A model generated the notes under the pieces. That model was not told where the DNA came from. It did no database searches and saw only the letters and a list, made by a program, of their open reading frames with translations. This document shows, piece by piece, positions 41,246-50,800 of a DNA stretch of 64,000 nucleotides; position 1 is the stretch's first letter, and each line of letters begins with the position of its first letter. The stretch lies in NCBI RefSeq assembly GCF_050314255.1, contig NZ_JBNPMZ010000006.1, forward strand, positions 62,001 to 126,000, given 5' to 3'. Origin of the DNA: Claveliimonas sp034178805. Lineage in GTDB: Bacteria > Bacillota > Clostridia > Lachnospirales > Lachnospiraceae. A program made the position numbers and the translations under genes.

Positions 41246-42427
41246 ATGAACACAGAATTATTAGAAGCGTTGAATATCCTGGAAAAAGAGAAGGACATCA
41301 GTAAGGAAACTCTTTTGGATGCTATTGAAAATTCACTGATTAATGCATGCAAAAACCATTTCGGAAAAGCAGATAATATCAGGGTAATAATGGATCGTCA
41401 GACCTGTGATTATCAGCTGATCCAGGAAAAAACGGTTGTTGATATTGTAGAAGATAAGGTTGAGGAAATCAGCCTCGAGGATGCAAAACAGATCGACAGC
41501 AAGTTTGAGATCGGTGATGTGGTTCAGATTCCGGTTGAGTCCAAATCATTTGGACGTATCGCAACTCAGAATGCGAAGAACCTGATCCTTCAGAAAATTC
41601 GTGAGGAAGAGCGCAAGGTAGTATATGATCAGTATTTTGAGAAAGAGAAGGATATCGTGACCGGTATCGTACAGCGTTATGTTGGCAAAAATGTAAGTAT
41701 TAACCTTGGTAAGGCAGATGCCATGCTGACTGAGAATGAGCAGGTTAAGGGAGAGGTATTCAAACCGACAGAGCGTATTAAATTATATATTGTAGAAGTG
41801 AAGAATACGACCAAAGGACCGAAGATTCTGGTATCCCGTACCCATCCGGAGCTGGTAAAACGCCTGTTTGAGGCAGAGGTTACAGAGGTTAAGGACGGAA
41901 TCGTAGAGATTAAGAGCATTGCCAGAGAGGCGGGAAGCAGAACAAAAATCGCAGTGTGGTCCAATGATCCGGACGTTGATCCGGTAGGAGCGTGTGTTGG
42001 TATGAATGGTGCCCGTGTCAATGCGATTGTCAGCGAGCTCAGAGGTGAGAAGATTGATATCATTAACTGGAGTGATAATCCGGCAATCCTCATTGAAAAT
42101 GCACTGAGTCCGGCAAAGGTTATTTCCGTAATGGCAGATCCGGATGAGAAGACAGCAAGTGTTATCGTACCGGATTACCAGCTGTCTCTGGCTATCGGTA
42201 AGGAAGGTCAGAATGCAAGACTTGCCGCAAGACTGACCGGATATAAGATTGATATTAAGAGTGAAACACAGGCAATTGAGTCCGGAGAACTGCCGGAGAA
42301 CTACATGGAGCTTGGTGAAGGCGTATATGAGGAAGAAATGTACGAGGATGATTATGAAGGCGCATATGATGATGCCGGTGAGACTGAAGAAATCGAGTTC
42401 CAGGAAACTGATGATTTTGAGGAATAA
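41246..42427 (+). CDS. nusA: Transcription termination/antitermination factor NusA
   Basis: This 393-residue protein has the N-terminal RNA-polymerase-binding domain (1-125), an S1 domain (about 130-200), and KH1-KH2 (VGACVGMNGARVNAIVSEL and SLAIGKEGQNARLAARLTGYKIDI). The tail is strongly acidic (EEEMYEDDYEGAYDD), typical of Clostridia and lacking the extra C-terminal repeats of E. coli NusA. It modulates pausing, termination and antitermination. Co-transcribed with rimP (17-base gap) and rnpM. Confidence 0.95.
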   Translation: MNTELLEALNILEKEKDISKETLLDAIENSLINACKNHFGKADNIRVIMDRQTCDYQLIQEKTVVDIVEDKVEEISLEDAKQIDSKFEIGDVVQIPVESKSFGRIATQNAKNLILQKIREEERKVVYDQYFEKEKDIVTGIVQRYVGKNVSINLGKADAMLTENEQVKGEVFKPTERIKLYIVEVKNTTKGPKILVSRTHPELVKRLFEAEVTEVKDGIVEIKSIAREAGSRTKIAVWSNDPDVDPVGACVGMNGARVNAIVSELRGEKIDIINWSDNPAILIENALSPAKVISVMADPDEKTASVIVPDYQLSLAIGKEGQNARLAARLTGYKIDIKSETQAIESGELPENYMELGEGVYEEEMYEDDYEGAYDDAGETEEIEFQETDDFEE

Positions 42428-42436
42428 GGTGATTGT

Positions 42437-42715
42437 GTGGGCAGTAACAGGAAAATACCTGTACGAAAATGTGTAGGTTGTCAGGAAATGAAGAGTAAAA
42501 AGGAAATGATTCGTGTGATTAAAACTGCGGAGGATGAATTTTTACTGGATGCGACAGGCAGGAAGAACGGAAGGGGTGCATATGTGTGCCCGTCAAGAGA
42601 ATGTCTGGAGAAGGCTGTCAGAAATAAAGGACTGGAGCGTTCTTTTAAGCAGGCGATTCCAAAAGAAGTATACGAAGCACTTGAAAAGGAGATGGAAGCA
42701 CTTGAGTCAGAATAA
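42437..42715 (+). CDS. rnpM: YlxR/RnpM RNA-binding protein
   Basis: This 92-residue DUF448 protein has KCVGCQEMKSKKEMIRV and RGAYVCPSRECLEKA, the cysteine and GRGAY patterns of YlxR. B. subtilis YlxR is reported to bind and modulate RNase P RNA (hence RnpM); type A RNase P RNA occurs at 2150 in this window. The start is GTG at 42437, ten bases after the nusA stop. Its end overlaps the next gene by 14 bases. Confidence 0.9.
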   Translation: MGSNRKIPVRKCVGCQEMKSKKEMIRVIKTAEDEFLLDATGRKNGRGAYVCPSRECLEKAVRNKGLERSFKQAIPKEVYEALEKEMEALESE

Positions 42716-43022
42716 GGTTTTATCTTTAATCAGTCTTGCTACTAAAGCAGGAAAAACAGCAAGTGGTGAATTCTGTACAGAGAAAGAGGTAAAGACAGGG
42801 CGGGCCGCACTGGTAATCGTAGCAGCAGATGCATCCGATAATACAAAGAAAAAGTTTCAAAACATGTGTGATTTTTACGAAGTACCAATCTGTTTTTATA
42901 AAGATAAAGATACCTTGGGTCATGCAATGGGAAAAGAATTCCGGGCGTCTCTCGCCGTTTTGGATGAGGGATTTGCAAAAGGGATCATGAAGCAGTTGAA
43001 AACACAGGATGGAATTGCATAG
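42702..43022 (+). CDS. ylxQ: L7Ae-family RNA-binding protein YlxQ
   Basis: This 106-residue L7Ae/L30e-fold protein has LATKAGKTASGEFCTEKEVKTGRAALVIVAADAS, split by family as KAGKTASGE and the K-turn binding segment AADASDNTKKK. It probably binds kink-turn RNA. The TTG start at 42702 follows AAGGAG at ten bases and overlaps rnpM; earlier in-frame starts lie inside rnpM and have no family match. The gene order nusA-rnpM-ylxQ-infB is conserved in Firmicutes. Confidence 0.9.
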   Translation: MSQNKVLSLISLATKAGKTASGEFCTEKEVKTGRAALVIVAADASDNTKKKFQNMCDFYEVPICFYKDKDTLGHAMGKEFRASLAVLDEGFAKGIMKQLKTQDGIA

Positions 43023-43035
43023 AGGAGGTAGTTAT

Positions 43036-45918
43036 ATGTCAAAAATGAAAATTTATGAGCTTGCCAAAGAGCTGAACAAGAGCAGCAAGGAGCTGGTGGA
43101 ATTCCTTGCTGCCAGGAATATAGAAGTAAAGAGTCATATGAGTTCTATTGAGGAGGACGCAGTAACAATGGTGAAAAAAGCGTTTGGTGGTCATACGGAT
43201 ACAGCTAAAGTTACGGAAGATGATGTGAAAGATACTGTAAAGGATGCTTCGAAAAAAGAGGAGGCACCTAAGAAAAAGAATATCGTTCATGTATTCCGTC
43301 CGCAGAATTCCAGAGACGGAGCAAAGGCTGGCAATCGACAGAATGGTCGTCCGGGTCAGCGTCCGGCAGGAACAAGACCGGCAGGAGAACGTCCGGCAGG
43401 AGCAAGAGCGGCGGGAGAACGTCCGGCAGGGGCAAGACCGGTAGGAGAACGCCCGGCAGGGGCAAGACCGGCGGGAGAACGTCCGGCAGGAGCAAGAGCG
43501 GCGGGAGAACGTCCGGCAGGAGCAAGAGCGGCGGGAGAACGTCCGGCAGGAGCAAGACCAGTGGGAGAACGTCCGGCAGGAGCAAGAACAGTGGGAGAAC
43601 GTCCGGCAGGAACAAGACCGGCAGAGGAACAGGGAACACGTCCGGTAAGGAATGCAGAGCAGTCTCAGGAGAATCGTCCATCCAGACCGCAGGGAGACAG
43701 AAACCAGAGTGACAGACCGCAGGGAGATAGAAATCAGGGTGGACGCTTTGGAAGAAACCAGGGCGACAGAAATCAGAGTGACAGACCGCAGGGAGATAGA
43801 AACCAGGGCGGACGCTTTGGAAGAAACCAGGGCGACAGAAATCAGAGCGACAGACCGCAGGGAGATAGAAACCAGGGCGGACGTTTTGGAAGAGGCCAGG
43901 GTGACAGAAACCAGAATGACAGAGGCCAGGGCGGATACAGAGATGAACACCGCGAGAGACAGAATAAGAAAAATCAGGGAATTCCGGCACCGGCACTGGA
44001 GGGACAGAAACCTCAGCGTGCAAAGGGCAAAGGTAAGGATGAGTATAAGAAGAAAGACTACCGCGGTGACGATGACGATAGAATGACAAAAGGTAAGAAA
44101 CAGAAAAACGAGCCTAAACAGCAGCTTCAGAAACCGCAGCCGAAGGAGCAGAAGCAGGAAGAGCAGATCAAATCCATTGTAATTCCGGAGGTCCTGACCA
44201 TTAAGGATCTGGCTGACAAGATGAAGATCGTTCCTTCTGTAATTGTTAAGAAATTATTCCTTCAGGGTAAGATCGTAACAGTCAATCAGGAGATTGATTA
44301 CGAGACAGCAGAGGAAATCGCACTGGAGTTTGATGTACTCTGTGAGAAGGAAGAGGTAGTGGATGTAATCGAAGAGCTTCTGAAAGAGGATGAAGAGGAC
44401 GAAAAGAAGATGAAGAAGCGTCCGCCGGTTGTCTGCGTAATGGGTCACGTTGACCATGGTAAGACATCTCTTCTGGATGCGATCCGCAATACCAATGTAA
44501 TCGACCGTGAGGCCGGTGGTATTACACAGCATATCGGTGCTTCTGTAGTGGAAGTGAATGGTGAGAAGATTACCTTCCTGGATACACCGGGACATGAAGC
44601 CTTTACAGCTATGCGTATGCGTGGAGCAAGCTCTACAGATATTGCAATTCTGGTCGTTGCTGCAGATGACGGTGTTATGCCGCAGACTGTGGAAGCAATC
44701 AACCATGCAAAAGCTGCAGGAATCGATATCGTTGTTGCAATTAATAAAATAGATAAACCAAGTGCCAATATTGAACGTGTAAAACAGGAACTGACCGAGT
44801 ATGAGCTGATTCCGGAAGACTGGGGTGGAAGCACTATTTTCGTTCCTGTATCTGCTAAGACGGGAGAAGGTCTTCAGGAACTGATGGAAATGCTTCTTCT
44901 GACTGCAGAGATGGCAGAATTAAAGGCAAATCCGAACCGCCGTGCAAGAGGTCTTGTAATTGAGGCTGAGCTGGACAAAGGAAAAGGTTCTGTGGCAACC
45001 GTACTTGTACAGAAGGGTACCCTTCGTGTGGGAGATGCAATTGCAGCAGGTTCCGCATATGGTAAGGTAAGAGCCATGATGGATGACAAGGGAAGACGTG
45101 TGAAGGAAGCAGGTCCGTCCATGCCGGTTGAGATCCTTGGTCTGAATGATGTTCCGAATGCCGGAGAAGTATTCATGGGATGCAAAAATGATAAAGAAGC
45201 AAGAAATATTGCAGAAACCTTCATTTCTCAGAGTAAAGTGAAACTTCTGGACGATACGAAATCCAAGCTGTCTCTGGATGATCTGTTCAACCAGATTCAG
45301 GAAGGTAACTTAAAAGAACTGGGAATCGTTGTGAAAGCAGACGTTCAGGGATCCGTAGAAGCAATCAAACAGAGTCTTCTGAAGCTGTCCAACGATGAAG
45401 TGGTTGTTAAGATTATTCATGGCGGTGTTGGTGCTATCAATGAGTCTGACGTCAGCCTGGCATCTGCATCAAATGCGATTATCATCGGATTCAATGTCCG
45501 TCCGGATGCAACTGCCAAGGAGACCGCAGAGCGCGAGGGTGTAGATATCCGTCTTTACAGAGTTATTTACAATGCCATCGAGGACGTAGAGGCAGCTATG
45601 AAGGGTATGCTGGATCCTGTATTCGAGGAAAAAGTACTGGGCCATGCAGAAGTTCGTCAGACCTTCAAGGCTTCCGGAGTAGGTACGATTGCAGGTTCCT
45701 ACGTGCTGGACGGAACCTTCGAGAGAGACTGCAAGACACGTATTGTGCGTGATGGTATCGTAATTTACGATGGAAAATTAGCTTCTCTGAAACGTTTTAA
45801 GGATGACGTGAAGGAAGTCCGGGCAGGATATGAATGTGGTTTTGTATTTGAAAACTTCAATGATATCAAAGAAGGAGACCAGGTAGAGGCATATAAGATG
45901 GTAGAAATACCAAGATAA
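43036..45918 (+). CDS. infB: Translation initiation factor IF-2
   Basis: This 960-residue GTPase places initiator tRNA on the ribosome. N-terminal IF2-N (MKIYELAKELNKSSKELVEFL) is followed by a very long repetitive linker (about 112-310), a second IF2-N near 385, and the G domain from residue 470 (GHVDHGKT, DTPGHEAF, NKIDK), then domains II-IV. The start at 43036 follows GAGGAGG at six bases; an in-frame start 27 bases upstream overlaps ylxQ. The linker is unusually repetitive in DNA as well as protein (see 43375-43930). Confidence 0.96.
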   Translation: MSKMKIYELAKELNKSSKELVEFLAARNIEVKSHMSSIEEDAVTMVKKAFGGHTDTAKVTEDDVKDTVKDASKKEEAPKKKNIVHVFRPQNSRDGAKAGNRQNGRPGQRPAGTRPAGERPAGARAAGERPAGARPVGERPAGARPAGERPAGARAAGERPAGARAAGERPAGARPVGERPAGARTVGERPAGTRPAEEQGTRPVRNAEQSQENRPSRPQGDRNQSDRPQGDRNQGGRFGRNQGDRNQSDRPQGDRNQGGRFGRNQGDRNQSDRPQGDRNQGGRFGRGQGDRNQNDRGQGGYRDEHRERQNKKNQGIPAPALEGQKPQRAKGKGKDEYKKKDYRGDDDDRMTKGKKQKNEPKQQLQKPQPKEQKQEEQIKSIVIPEVLTIKDLADKMKIVPSVIVKKLFLQGKIVTVNQEIDYETAEEIALEFDVLCEKEEVVDVIEELLKEDEEDEKKMKKRPPVVCVMGHVDHGKTSLLDAIRNTNVIDREAGGITQHIGASVVEVNGEKITFLDTPGHEAFTAMRMRGASSTDIAILVVAADDGVMPQTVEAINHAKAAGIDIVVAINKIDKPSANIERVKQELTEYELIPEDWGGSTIFVPVSAKTGEGLQELMEMLLLTAEMAELKANPNRRARGLVIEAELDKGKGSVATVLVQKGTLRVGDAIAAGSAYGKVRAMMDDKGRRVKEAGPSMPVEILGLNDVPNAGEVFMGCKNDKEARNIAETFISQSKVKLLDDTKSKLSLDDLFNQIQEGNLKELGIVVKADVQGSVEAIKQSLLKLSNDEVVVKIIHGGVGAINESDVSLASASNAIIIGFNVRPDATAKETAEREGVDIRLYRVIYNAIEDVEAAMKGMLDPVFEEKVLGHAEVRQTFKASGVGTIAGSYVLDGTFERDCKTRIVRDGIVIYDGKLASLKRFKDDVKEVRAGYECGFVFENFNDIKEGDQVEAYKMVEIPR
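43375..43930 (+). repeat. In-frame tandem repeats in the infB linker
   Basis: Two arrays occur. The first (about 43381-43620) has eight copies of a 30-bp unit encoding GERPAGARxx, with the last two residues varying (AA, PV, PA, TV). The second (about 43690-43905) has three copies of a 69-bp unit encoding QGDRNQSDRP then QGDRNQGGRFGRN, plus a partial copy. Both unit lengths are multiples of three, so copy-number changes keep the frame. Confidence 0.9.
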
Positions 45919-45958
45919 TCTGTGAAATGTCTCATTTCCTGGCAGAAGGGAAAAGAAA

Positions 45959-46330
45959 TTGAGAAAGAACAGTATTAAAAATACAAGAGTAAATACAGAG
46001 GTACAGCGGGAACTTGCAGGCATCCTGAGAGATGGAATCAAGGACCCGCGTGTAGCGACCTGGACATCGGTTGTTGCTGTAGAGGTGGCGCCGGATCTTA
46101 AGACATGTAAGGCATATATCAGTGTGCTGGGGGATGAACAGGCTCAGAAGGATACAGTAGCAGGACTCAAAAGTGCGGAAGGATATATCCGCCGTGAGCT
46201 GGCACACCGTCTGAATATGCGCAATACACCGGAGATTCGCTTTGTGCTGGATCAGTCTATCGAATACGGTGTAAATATGTCGAAAAAAATTGATGATGTG
46301 ACAAAAGATATAAAAACAGAAGGTGAATAA
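45959..46330 (+). CDS. rbfA: Ribosome-binding factor A
   Basis: This 123-residue KH-like cold-shock and 30S maturation factor has VQRELAGILRDGIKDPRV, CKAYISVLGDEQ and the end RFVLDQSIEYG, all family signatures. It starts at TTG 45959 behind AGAAGGGAAAAG; no ATG occurs at the correct place. It lies 40 bases after infB and overlaps the ribosome binding site of the next gene. Confidence 0.93.
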   Translation: MRKNSIKNTRVNTEVQRELAGILRDGIKDPRVATWTSVVAVEVAPDLKTCKAYISVLGDEQAQKDTVAGLKSAEGYIRRELAHRLNMRNTPEIRFVLDQSIEYGVNMSKKIDDVTKDIKTEGE

Positions 46331-46331
46331 A

Positions 46332-47273
46332 ATGCTGGATCGTTTACTGAAACAGGCTTCTTCCGTTGCCATAGGCGGACACATCCGCCCGGATGGTGAC
46401 TGTGTGGGATCCTGTATGGGATTATATCAGTATATCAGGGACAATTATAAAGATATTGAGACGGACGTGTATCTGGAAGAGATTCCCAACTCCTATCGGT
46501 TCATTAAGGCGACTGAGGATATCCGTCACGAGATTCCGGAGGGGAAAATATATGATCTTTTCATTTGTCTGGACTGCGGAGATGCACAGAGACTGGGATT
46601 TTCCGGTGAATTGTTTGAAATAGCAAAACACACATTGTGTGTAGACCATCACGTTACGAATGGATCTTTTGCGGAAGAAAACTATGTGGAACCGGATGCA
46701 AGTTCTACTTCAGAGCTGATTTACAATCTGATTCCGCAGGAGAAGATTACGAAGGAGATTGCTGAGTCATTATTCATGGGAATTGCACACGATACGGGAG
46801 TATTTCAGTATTCCTGTACCTCACCGTCCACCTTCCGTGCAGCTGCAGTGCTGCAGGAGAAGGGCATAGACGTTGAGAAGCTTGTAAATAAGACATTTTA
46901 TGAGAAGACCTATCATCAGAATCAGGTTTTGGGTCGGGCACTTCTGGAAAGTATCCTCTTTTTGGATGGAAAATGTATTGCGTCAGCTATTTCCATGAAG
47001 GATATGGAATTTTATCAGGTTAAGCCAAAACATCTGGATGGAATCGTGAGCCAGCTTAAGATGACAAAAGGCGTGGAAGTTGCTATCTTTATGTATGAAC
47101 TGGAGCCTGGAGTATACAAGGTATCCCTGCGTTCTGTCAATCAGGTTGACGTGGGAAAGGTAGCTCAGTATTTTGGCGGCGGCGGACACAGGAAGGCCGC
47201 AGGATGTACGATGCCGGGTACCGTTCATGATGTGCTGAACAATCTGACCAGACAGCTGGAGCTTCAGCTATGA
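46332..47273 (+). CDS. nrnA: DHH/DHHA1 phosphoesterase (NrnA-type oligoribonuclease)
   Basis: This 313-residue phosphoesterase has metal motifs GGHIRPDGDCVGS, DCGD, VDHHVTN (DHH) and AHDTGVFQYS, and a C-terminal DHHA1 with GGGGHRKAAGC. NrnA enzymes degrade short RNAs and pAp and can act on c-di-AMP breakdown products. The ATG at 46332 is one base after the rbfA stop with AAGGTG at seven bases; a GTG nine bases earlier is also in frame. The position between rbfA and truB is conserved in Clostridia. Confidence 0.92.
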   Translation: MLDRLLKQASSVAIGGHIRPDGDCVGSCMGLYQYIRDNYKDIETDVYLEEIPNSYRFIKATEDIRHEIPEGKIYDLFICLDCGDAQRLGFSGELFEIAKHTLCVDHHVTNGSFAEENYVEPDASSTSELIYNLIPQEKITKEIAESLFMGIAHDTGVFQYSCTSPSTFRAAAVLQEKGIDVEKLVNKTFYEKTYHQNQVLGRALLESILFLDGKCIASAISMKDMEFYQVKPKHLDGIVSQLKMTKGVEVAIFMYELEPGVYKVSLRSVNQVDVGKVAQYFGGGGHRKAAGCTMPGTVHDVLNNLTRQLELQL

Positions 47274-48166
47274 TGCATGGAATTATAAACGTATACAAAG
47301 AAAAAGGATTTACCTCCCATGATGTGGTGGCAAAACTCCGGGGTATTGCAGGACAGCGTAAAATCGGTCATACCGGAACGCTGGATCCGGATGCGGAGGG
47401 CGTTCTTCCCGTCTGTCTGGGCAGGGCGACCAAGGTCTGTGATTTGCTGACGGAGAAAGACAAAACTTATGAGGCAGTTCTTCTTCTGGGAGTTACTACT
47501 GACACCCAGGATATTTCCGGAGAAATTCTGGAAAGCAGGGATACCGCCGGAATAGAAGAGCCAGAAGTACAGAAGGCAATTATGAGTTTTGTGGGAGAAT
47601 ATGAGCAGATTCCCCCTATGTACTCAGCACTTAAAGTGAATGGGAAGAAGCTCTATGAGCTGGCCCGGGAAGGGAAGACCGTAGAGCGAAAACCGAGAAA
47701 AGTATCTATCCATTCTATCCGTATTCTGGAGATGGAACTTCCGCGGATCCGAATGGAGATATCCTGCTCCAAGGGGACATATATCAGAACTTTGTGTCAG
47801 GATATTGGGGAAAAGCTTGGCTGCGGCGGATGCATGGAGAAGCTTCTCCGCACCAGAGTCAGCAGTTTTTCCCTTGAGAACAGCATAAAGCTGTCAGAAA
47901 TTCAGAAGCTTAAGGATCAGAACCGGCTGGAAGAGATTCTGATTCCGGTAGATGAAGTATTTGCTCATTACAGGAAGATCAGGGTGGGCAAAGAGCAGGA
48001 GGCACTTTTGCACAACGGGAATATGTTTTATATCCGGGATCCCGAGATAAAGCCGAAAGATCAGGAGCAATTCCGGGTATATGACTGTCAGGATCAGTTC
48101 GTGGCCATATACCGTTATGATGAAGCAAAAAAGCGTTTCCAAATTGTGAAAATGTTTTTCAACTGA
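47270..48166 (+). CDS. truB: tRNA pseudouridine-55 synthase
   Basis: This 298-residue enzyme makes pseudouridine at position 55 of tRNAs. The catalytic Asp lies in GHTGTLDPDAEGVLPV (about residue 38). The motifs KTYEA and PPMYSALKVNGKKLYELAREG and the C-terminal binding segment SCSKGTYIRTL are present. Two adjacent ATG codons (47270 and 47273) could start translation; the first overlaps the nrnA stop. Co-transcribed with ribF ten bases downstream. Confidence 0.95.
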   Translation: MMHGIINVYKEKGFTSHDVVAKLRGIAGQRKIGHTGTLDPDAEGVLPVCLGRATKVCDLLTEKDKTYEAVLLLGVTTDTQDISGEILESRDTAGIEEPEVQKAIMSFVGEYEQIPPMYSALKVNGKKLYELAREGKTVERKPRKVSIHSIRILEMELPRIRMEISCSKGTYIRTLCQDIGEKLGCGGCMEKLLRTRVSSFSLENSIKLSEIQKLKDQNRLEEILIPVDEVFAHYRKIRVGKEQEALLHNGNMFYIRDPEIKPKDQEQFRVYDCQDQFVAIYRYDEAKKRFQIVKMFFN

Positions 48167-48175
48167 GGAAGAAAT

Positions 48176-49096
48176 ATGCAGTATATAAGAGGAATTGAAG
48201 CGTATAACGGTACAGGAAAAAGTGCAGTTACGCTTGGAAAATTCGATGGACTGCACAGAGGACATGAAAAATTGGTAGAACAGGTAATAAGACTTGGCAC
48301 AGAGCATGACGTGAACAGCGTAGTGTGTTCCTTTGACATGCTTCCTCTCTTTGAACGCCTGCACAGACCGGGAAGGGTTCTGATGACAAAGGCGGAGAGA
48401 AAGAGACGCCTGGAAAATCGGGTAGATTATCTGGTGGATTGCCCGTTTACTGAACAGATTGAACAGATGGAGGCAGAGGATTTCATCAGGAGTGTGCTAT
48501 CTGAGATTTTTCATGCAGCCTTTGTGGTTGTTGGTGCGGATTTTCGATTCGGACATGGAAAAAGAGGCGATATTCATATGCTGGCAGAGTATGCAAATGA
48601 GTATGGATATGAGCTGATTGTAATAGAAAAAGAAAAGTATGGGGATCGCGTCATTAGCAGTACTTTTGTGAAAGAAGCCCTTGCAGAAGGAAATATGGCA
48701 CTGGTGACGGAGCTGTTAGGCTATCCCTATACGATTATGGGAAAGGTAGAGCATGGGAAACAGCTTGGCAGAACGCTGGGCTTTCCAACCCTGAATGTGC
48801 CCCCGGAGTCCTGTAAGCTTCTTCCACCTAATGGGGTTTATATGAACCGTATTCTGGTGGATGGAACATGGTATCCCGCTATCGGGAACGTGGGAATCAA
48901 ACCTACGGTGACTGAAAGCGGAAAGATGCTGATTGAAAGCTTTTTGTTTGGATTCGATGGAGATGCTTACGGGAAAAATGTGGTGATCGAACTGTATGAT
49001 TTTCGGAGACCTGAGAAAAAATTTGCAGATATAGAGGAAATGAAACGGTGTATTGATCAGGATATTGCTTACGGAAAAACCTATTTTGGGCAGTAA
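48176..49096 (+). CDS. ribF: Bifunctional riboflavin kinase / FAD synthetase
   Basis: This 306-residue enzyme converts riboflavin to FMN and FAD. The N-terminal nucleotidyltransferase domain has GKFDGLHRGHEKL and ISSTFVKEAL. The C-terminal flavokinase domain has GRTLGFPTLNV and NGVYMNRI and ends near the usual length. GAGGAAG precedes the ATG. The truB-ribF-rpsO order of Firmicutes is interrupted here by the Na/Pi transporter gene. Confidence 0.95.
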   Translation: MQYIRGIEAYNGTGKSAVTLGKFDGLHRGHEKLVEQVIRLGTEHDVNSVVCSFDMLPLFERLHRPGRVLMTKAERKRRLENRVDYLVDCPFTEQIEQMEAEDFIRSVLSEIFHAAFVVVGADFRFGHGKRGDIHMLAEYANEYGYELIVIEKEKYGDRVISSTFVKEALAEGNMALVTELLGYPYTIMGKVEHGKQLGRTLGFPTLNVPPESCKLLPPNGVYMNRILVDGTWYPAIGNVGIKPTVTESGKMLIESFLFGFDGDAYGKNVVIELYDFRRPEKKFADIEEMKRCIDQDIAYGKTYFGQ

Positions 49097-49114
49097 AGTT
49101 AAAGGAGAATACAA

Positions 49115-50761
49115 ATGAGTATGTCAATCATTTTTATGCTGGCAGGGGGACTTGGTCTGTTTTTGTTCGGCATGAAATTAATGAGTGAGGGACTGGAGAA
49201 GGCAGCCGGAGCCAGAATGCGAGGAATTCTCGAGTTCTTTACAAAAAATCGATTTATCGGCATGTTGGTTGGTATATTATTTACCGCGGTAGTTCAATCT
49301 TCGAGTGCGACAACGGTTATGGTAGTCAGCTTTGTTAACTCGGGACTTATGAACCTGCTGCAGGCATCGGGTGTAATCCTTGGTGCAAATATCGGAACCA
49401 CTGTGACCGGTCAGTTGATTGCTTTTGATTTGTCTGAAATTGCACCTTTATTTGTCATCACGGGTGTAGTGATGCTGATGTTCTGCAAAAAACAGAGTAT
49501 CAAAAAAGCCGGTGAGATTGTACTGGGATTCGGTATTTTATTTATGGGGCTCAGTATCATGGGAGATTCTATGAGCACTCTCAGAGAATCCCCGTATATT
49601 GTAGAACTTCTGAAATCCCTGAAAAATCCGTTGCTAGCCATTCTGGTAGGATTTGCAATTACGGCTGTACTGCAGAGTTCATCTGCTACAGTTGGTATCG
49701 TAATTCTGATGGCATCACAGGGGCTTTTGAATTTCATCATTTGTCCGTTCCTGATTCTGGGATGTAATATTGGTTCCTGTGTATCCGCACTTCTGGCAAG
49801 CTTAAGCGGAAAAAAGGACGCAAAGCGTGCTGCCTTTATACATTTTCTGTTTAATGTAATCGGTTCGGTTATTATTTATATTGTGCTGATGTTTACACTG
49901 GAACCGTTTGCAGATATGATGCTTCGTGTTACAGGAGGCAATGTGGCCCGTGCAGTAGCCAATACACATACATTGATTAAAATCTGTGAAGTTATTCTTC
50001 TCTTCCCGTTCATGGGCTGGGTGGTAAAAGCTACCTATAAAATTGTACCGGGGACTGATAAAGATGCGGATGCATATGAGCTTCAGTTCATAGGAAAAGG
50101 TTCGCTGCGGTCGCCTACAACCGCAACGGTTGATGTAATCCACGAGATAGTGCATATGGGCAGGCTTGCCATTGATAATCTGAAGACAGGTATGGAGGCA
50201 CTATGCACACTGAATGAAGAGAAGATAGATAAAGTATATGAGGTAGAAAAATATATTGATTTTCTGAACTGTGAGATCACCAATTATCTGGTAAAGGCCA
50301 ATGAGATGGAACTGCCTTTCGCGGATGCGGAACTTCTTGGCGGTTTATTCCATGTGGTAAATGATATCGAGCGTATCGGAGATCACGCGGAGAATTTCGC
50401 GGATTCTGCAAAAATGCGTATCGAAGATAATGTGGAGATGAGCGAGAAGAGCCAGAGTCAGCTGGAAGATATGATGAATATGGTAGTGACGATTCTGGAA
50501 TACTCTCTGGATATGTTTTCCAACCGTAATCAGGAGCACATGAAAGAAATCCTGCAGCTAGAGGATGAGATAGATGAGAAAGAGAAAAAGCTGCAGCGCT
50601 CCCATGTAAAACGACTGACAAAGAATAAATGTACGCCGGAAGCAGGAATGATATTCTCTGATACAGTGTCCGGTCTGGAACGTGTGGCAGACCATGCCAC
50701 CAATATAGCATTTGCTATTCTGGAGCCGGAAGAAATAGAAGATGAGGATGAGGAAGAATAG
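49115..50761 (+). CDS. Na/Pi symporter with C-terminal PhoU domain
   Basis: This 548-residue membrane protein has two inverted Na/Pi cotransporter repeats, each with the QSSSATT or QSSSATV signature (about residues 61 and 187), in eight or so membrane segments up to residue 305. A cytoplasmic PhoU-like helical domain (about 340-530) follows. NptA/YjbB-type proteins move phosphate with sodium, often outward, and PhoU domains link them to phosphate signalling. It starts 18 bases after ribF with AAAGGAG, so it may be co-transcribed with the translation operon. Confidence 0.9.
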   Translation: MSMSIIFMLAGGLGLFLFGMKLMSEGLEKAAGARMRGILEFFTKNRFIGMLVGILFTAVVQSSSATTVMVVSFVNSGLMNLLQASGVILGANIGTTVTGQLIAFDLSEIAPLFVITGVVMLMFCKKQSIKKAGEIVLGFGILFMGLSIMGDSMSTLRESPYIVELLKSLKNPLLAILVGFAITAVLQSSSATVGIVILMASQGLLNFIICPFLILGCNIGSCVSALLASLSGKKDAKRAAFIHFLFNVIGSVIIYIVLMFTLEPFADMMLRVTGGNVARAVANTHTLIKICEVILLFPFMGWVVKATYKIVPGTDKDADAYELQFIGKGSLRSPTTATVDVIHEIVHMGRLAIDNLKTGMEALCTLNEEKIDKVYEVEKYIDFLNCEITNYLVKANEMELPFADAELLGGLFHVVNDIERIGDHAENFADSAKMRIEDNVEMSEKSQSQLEDMMNMVVTILEYSLDMFSNRNQEHMKEILQLEDEIDEKEKKLQRSHVKRLTKNKCTPEAGMIFSDTVSGLERVADHATNIAFAILEPEEIEDEDEEE

Positions 50762-50764
50762 GGC

Positions 50765-50793
50765 TTTACAAGTAAATTGCTTTATGCTATACT
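50765..50793 (+). promoter_or_regulatory. Sigma-A-type promoter for rpsO
   Basis: TTTACA (50765-50770) and TATACT (50788-50793) are 17 bases apart, just after the transporter stop codon. Confidence 0.75.
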
Positions 50794-50800
50794 TCTTCCT

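Noticed and set aside
43039..44089. Long minus-strand frames opposite infB (273-303 codons, Ser/Leu/Cys-rich)
   Set aside because: These mirror the repeat arrays of infB; the low-complexity composition is a direct antisense effect.
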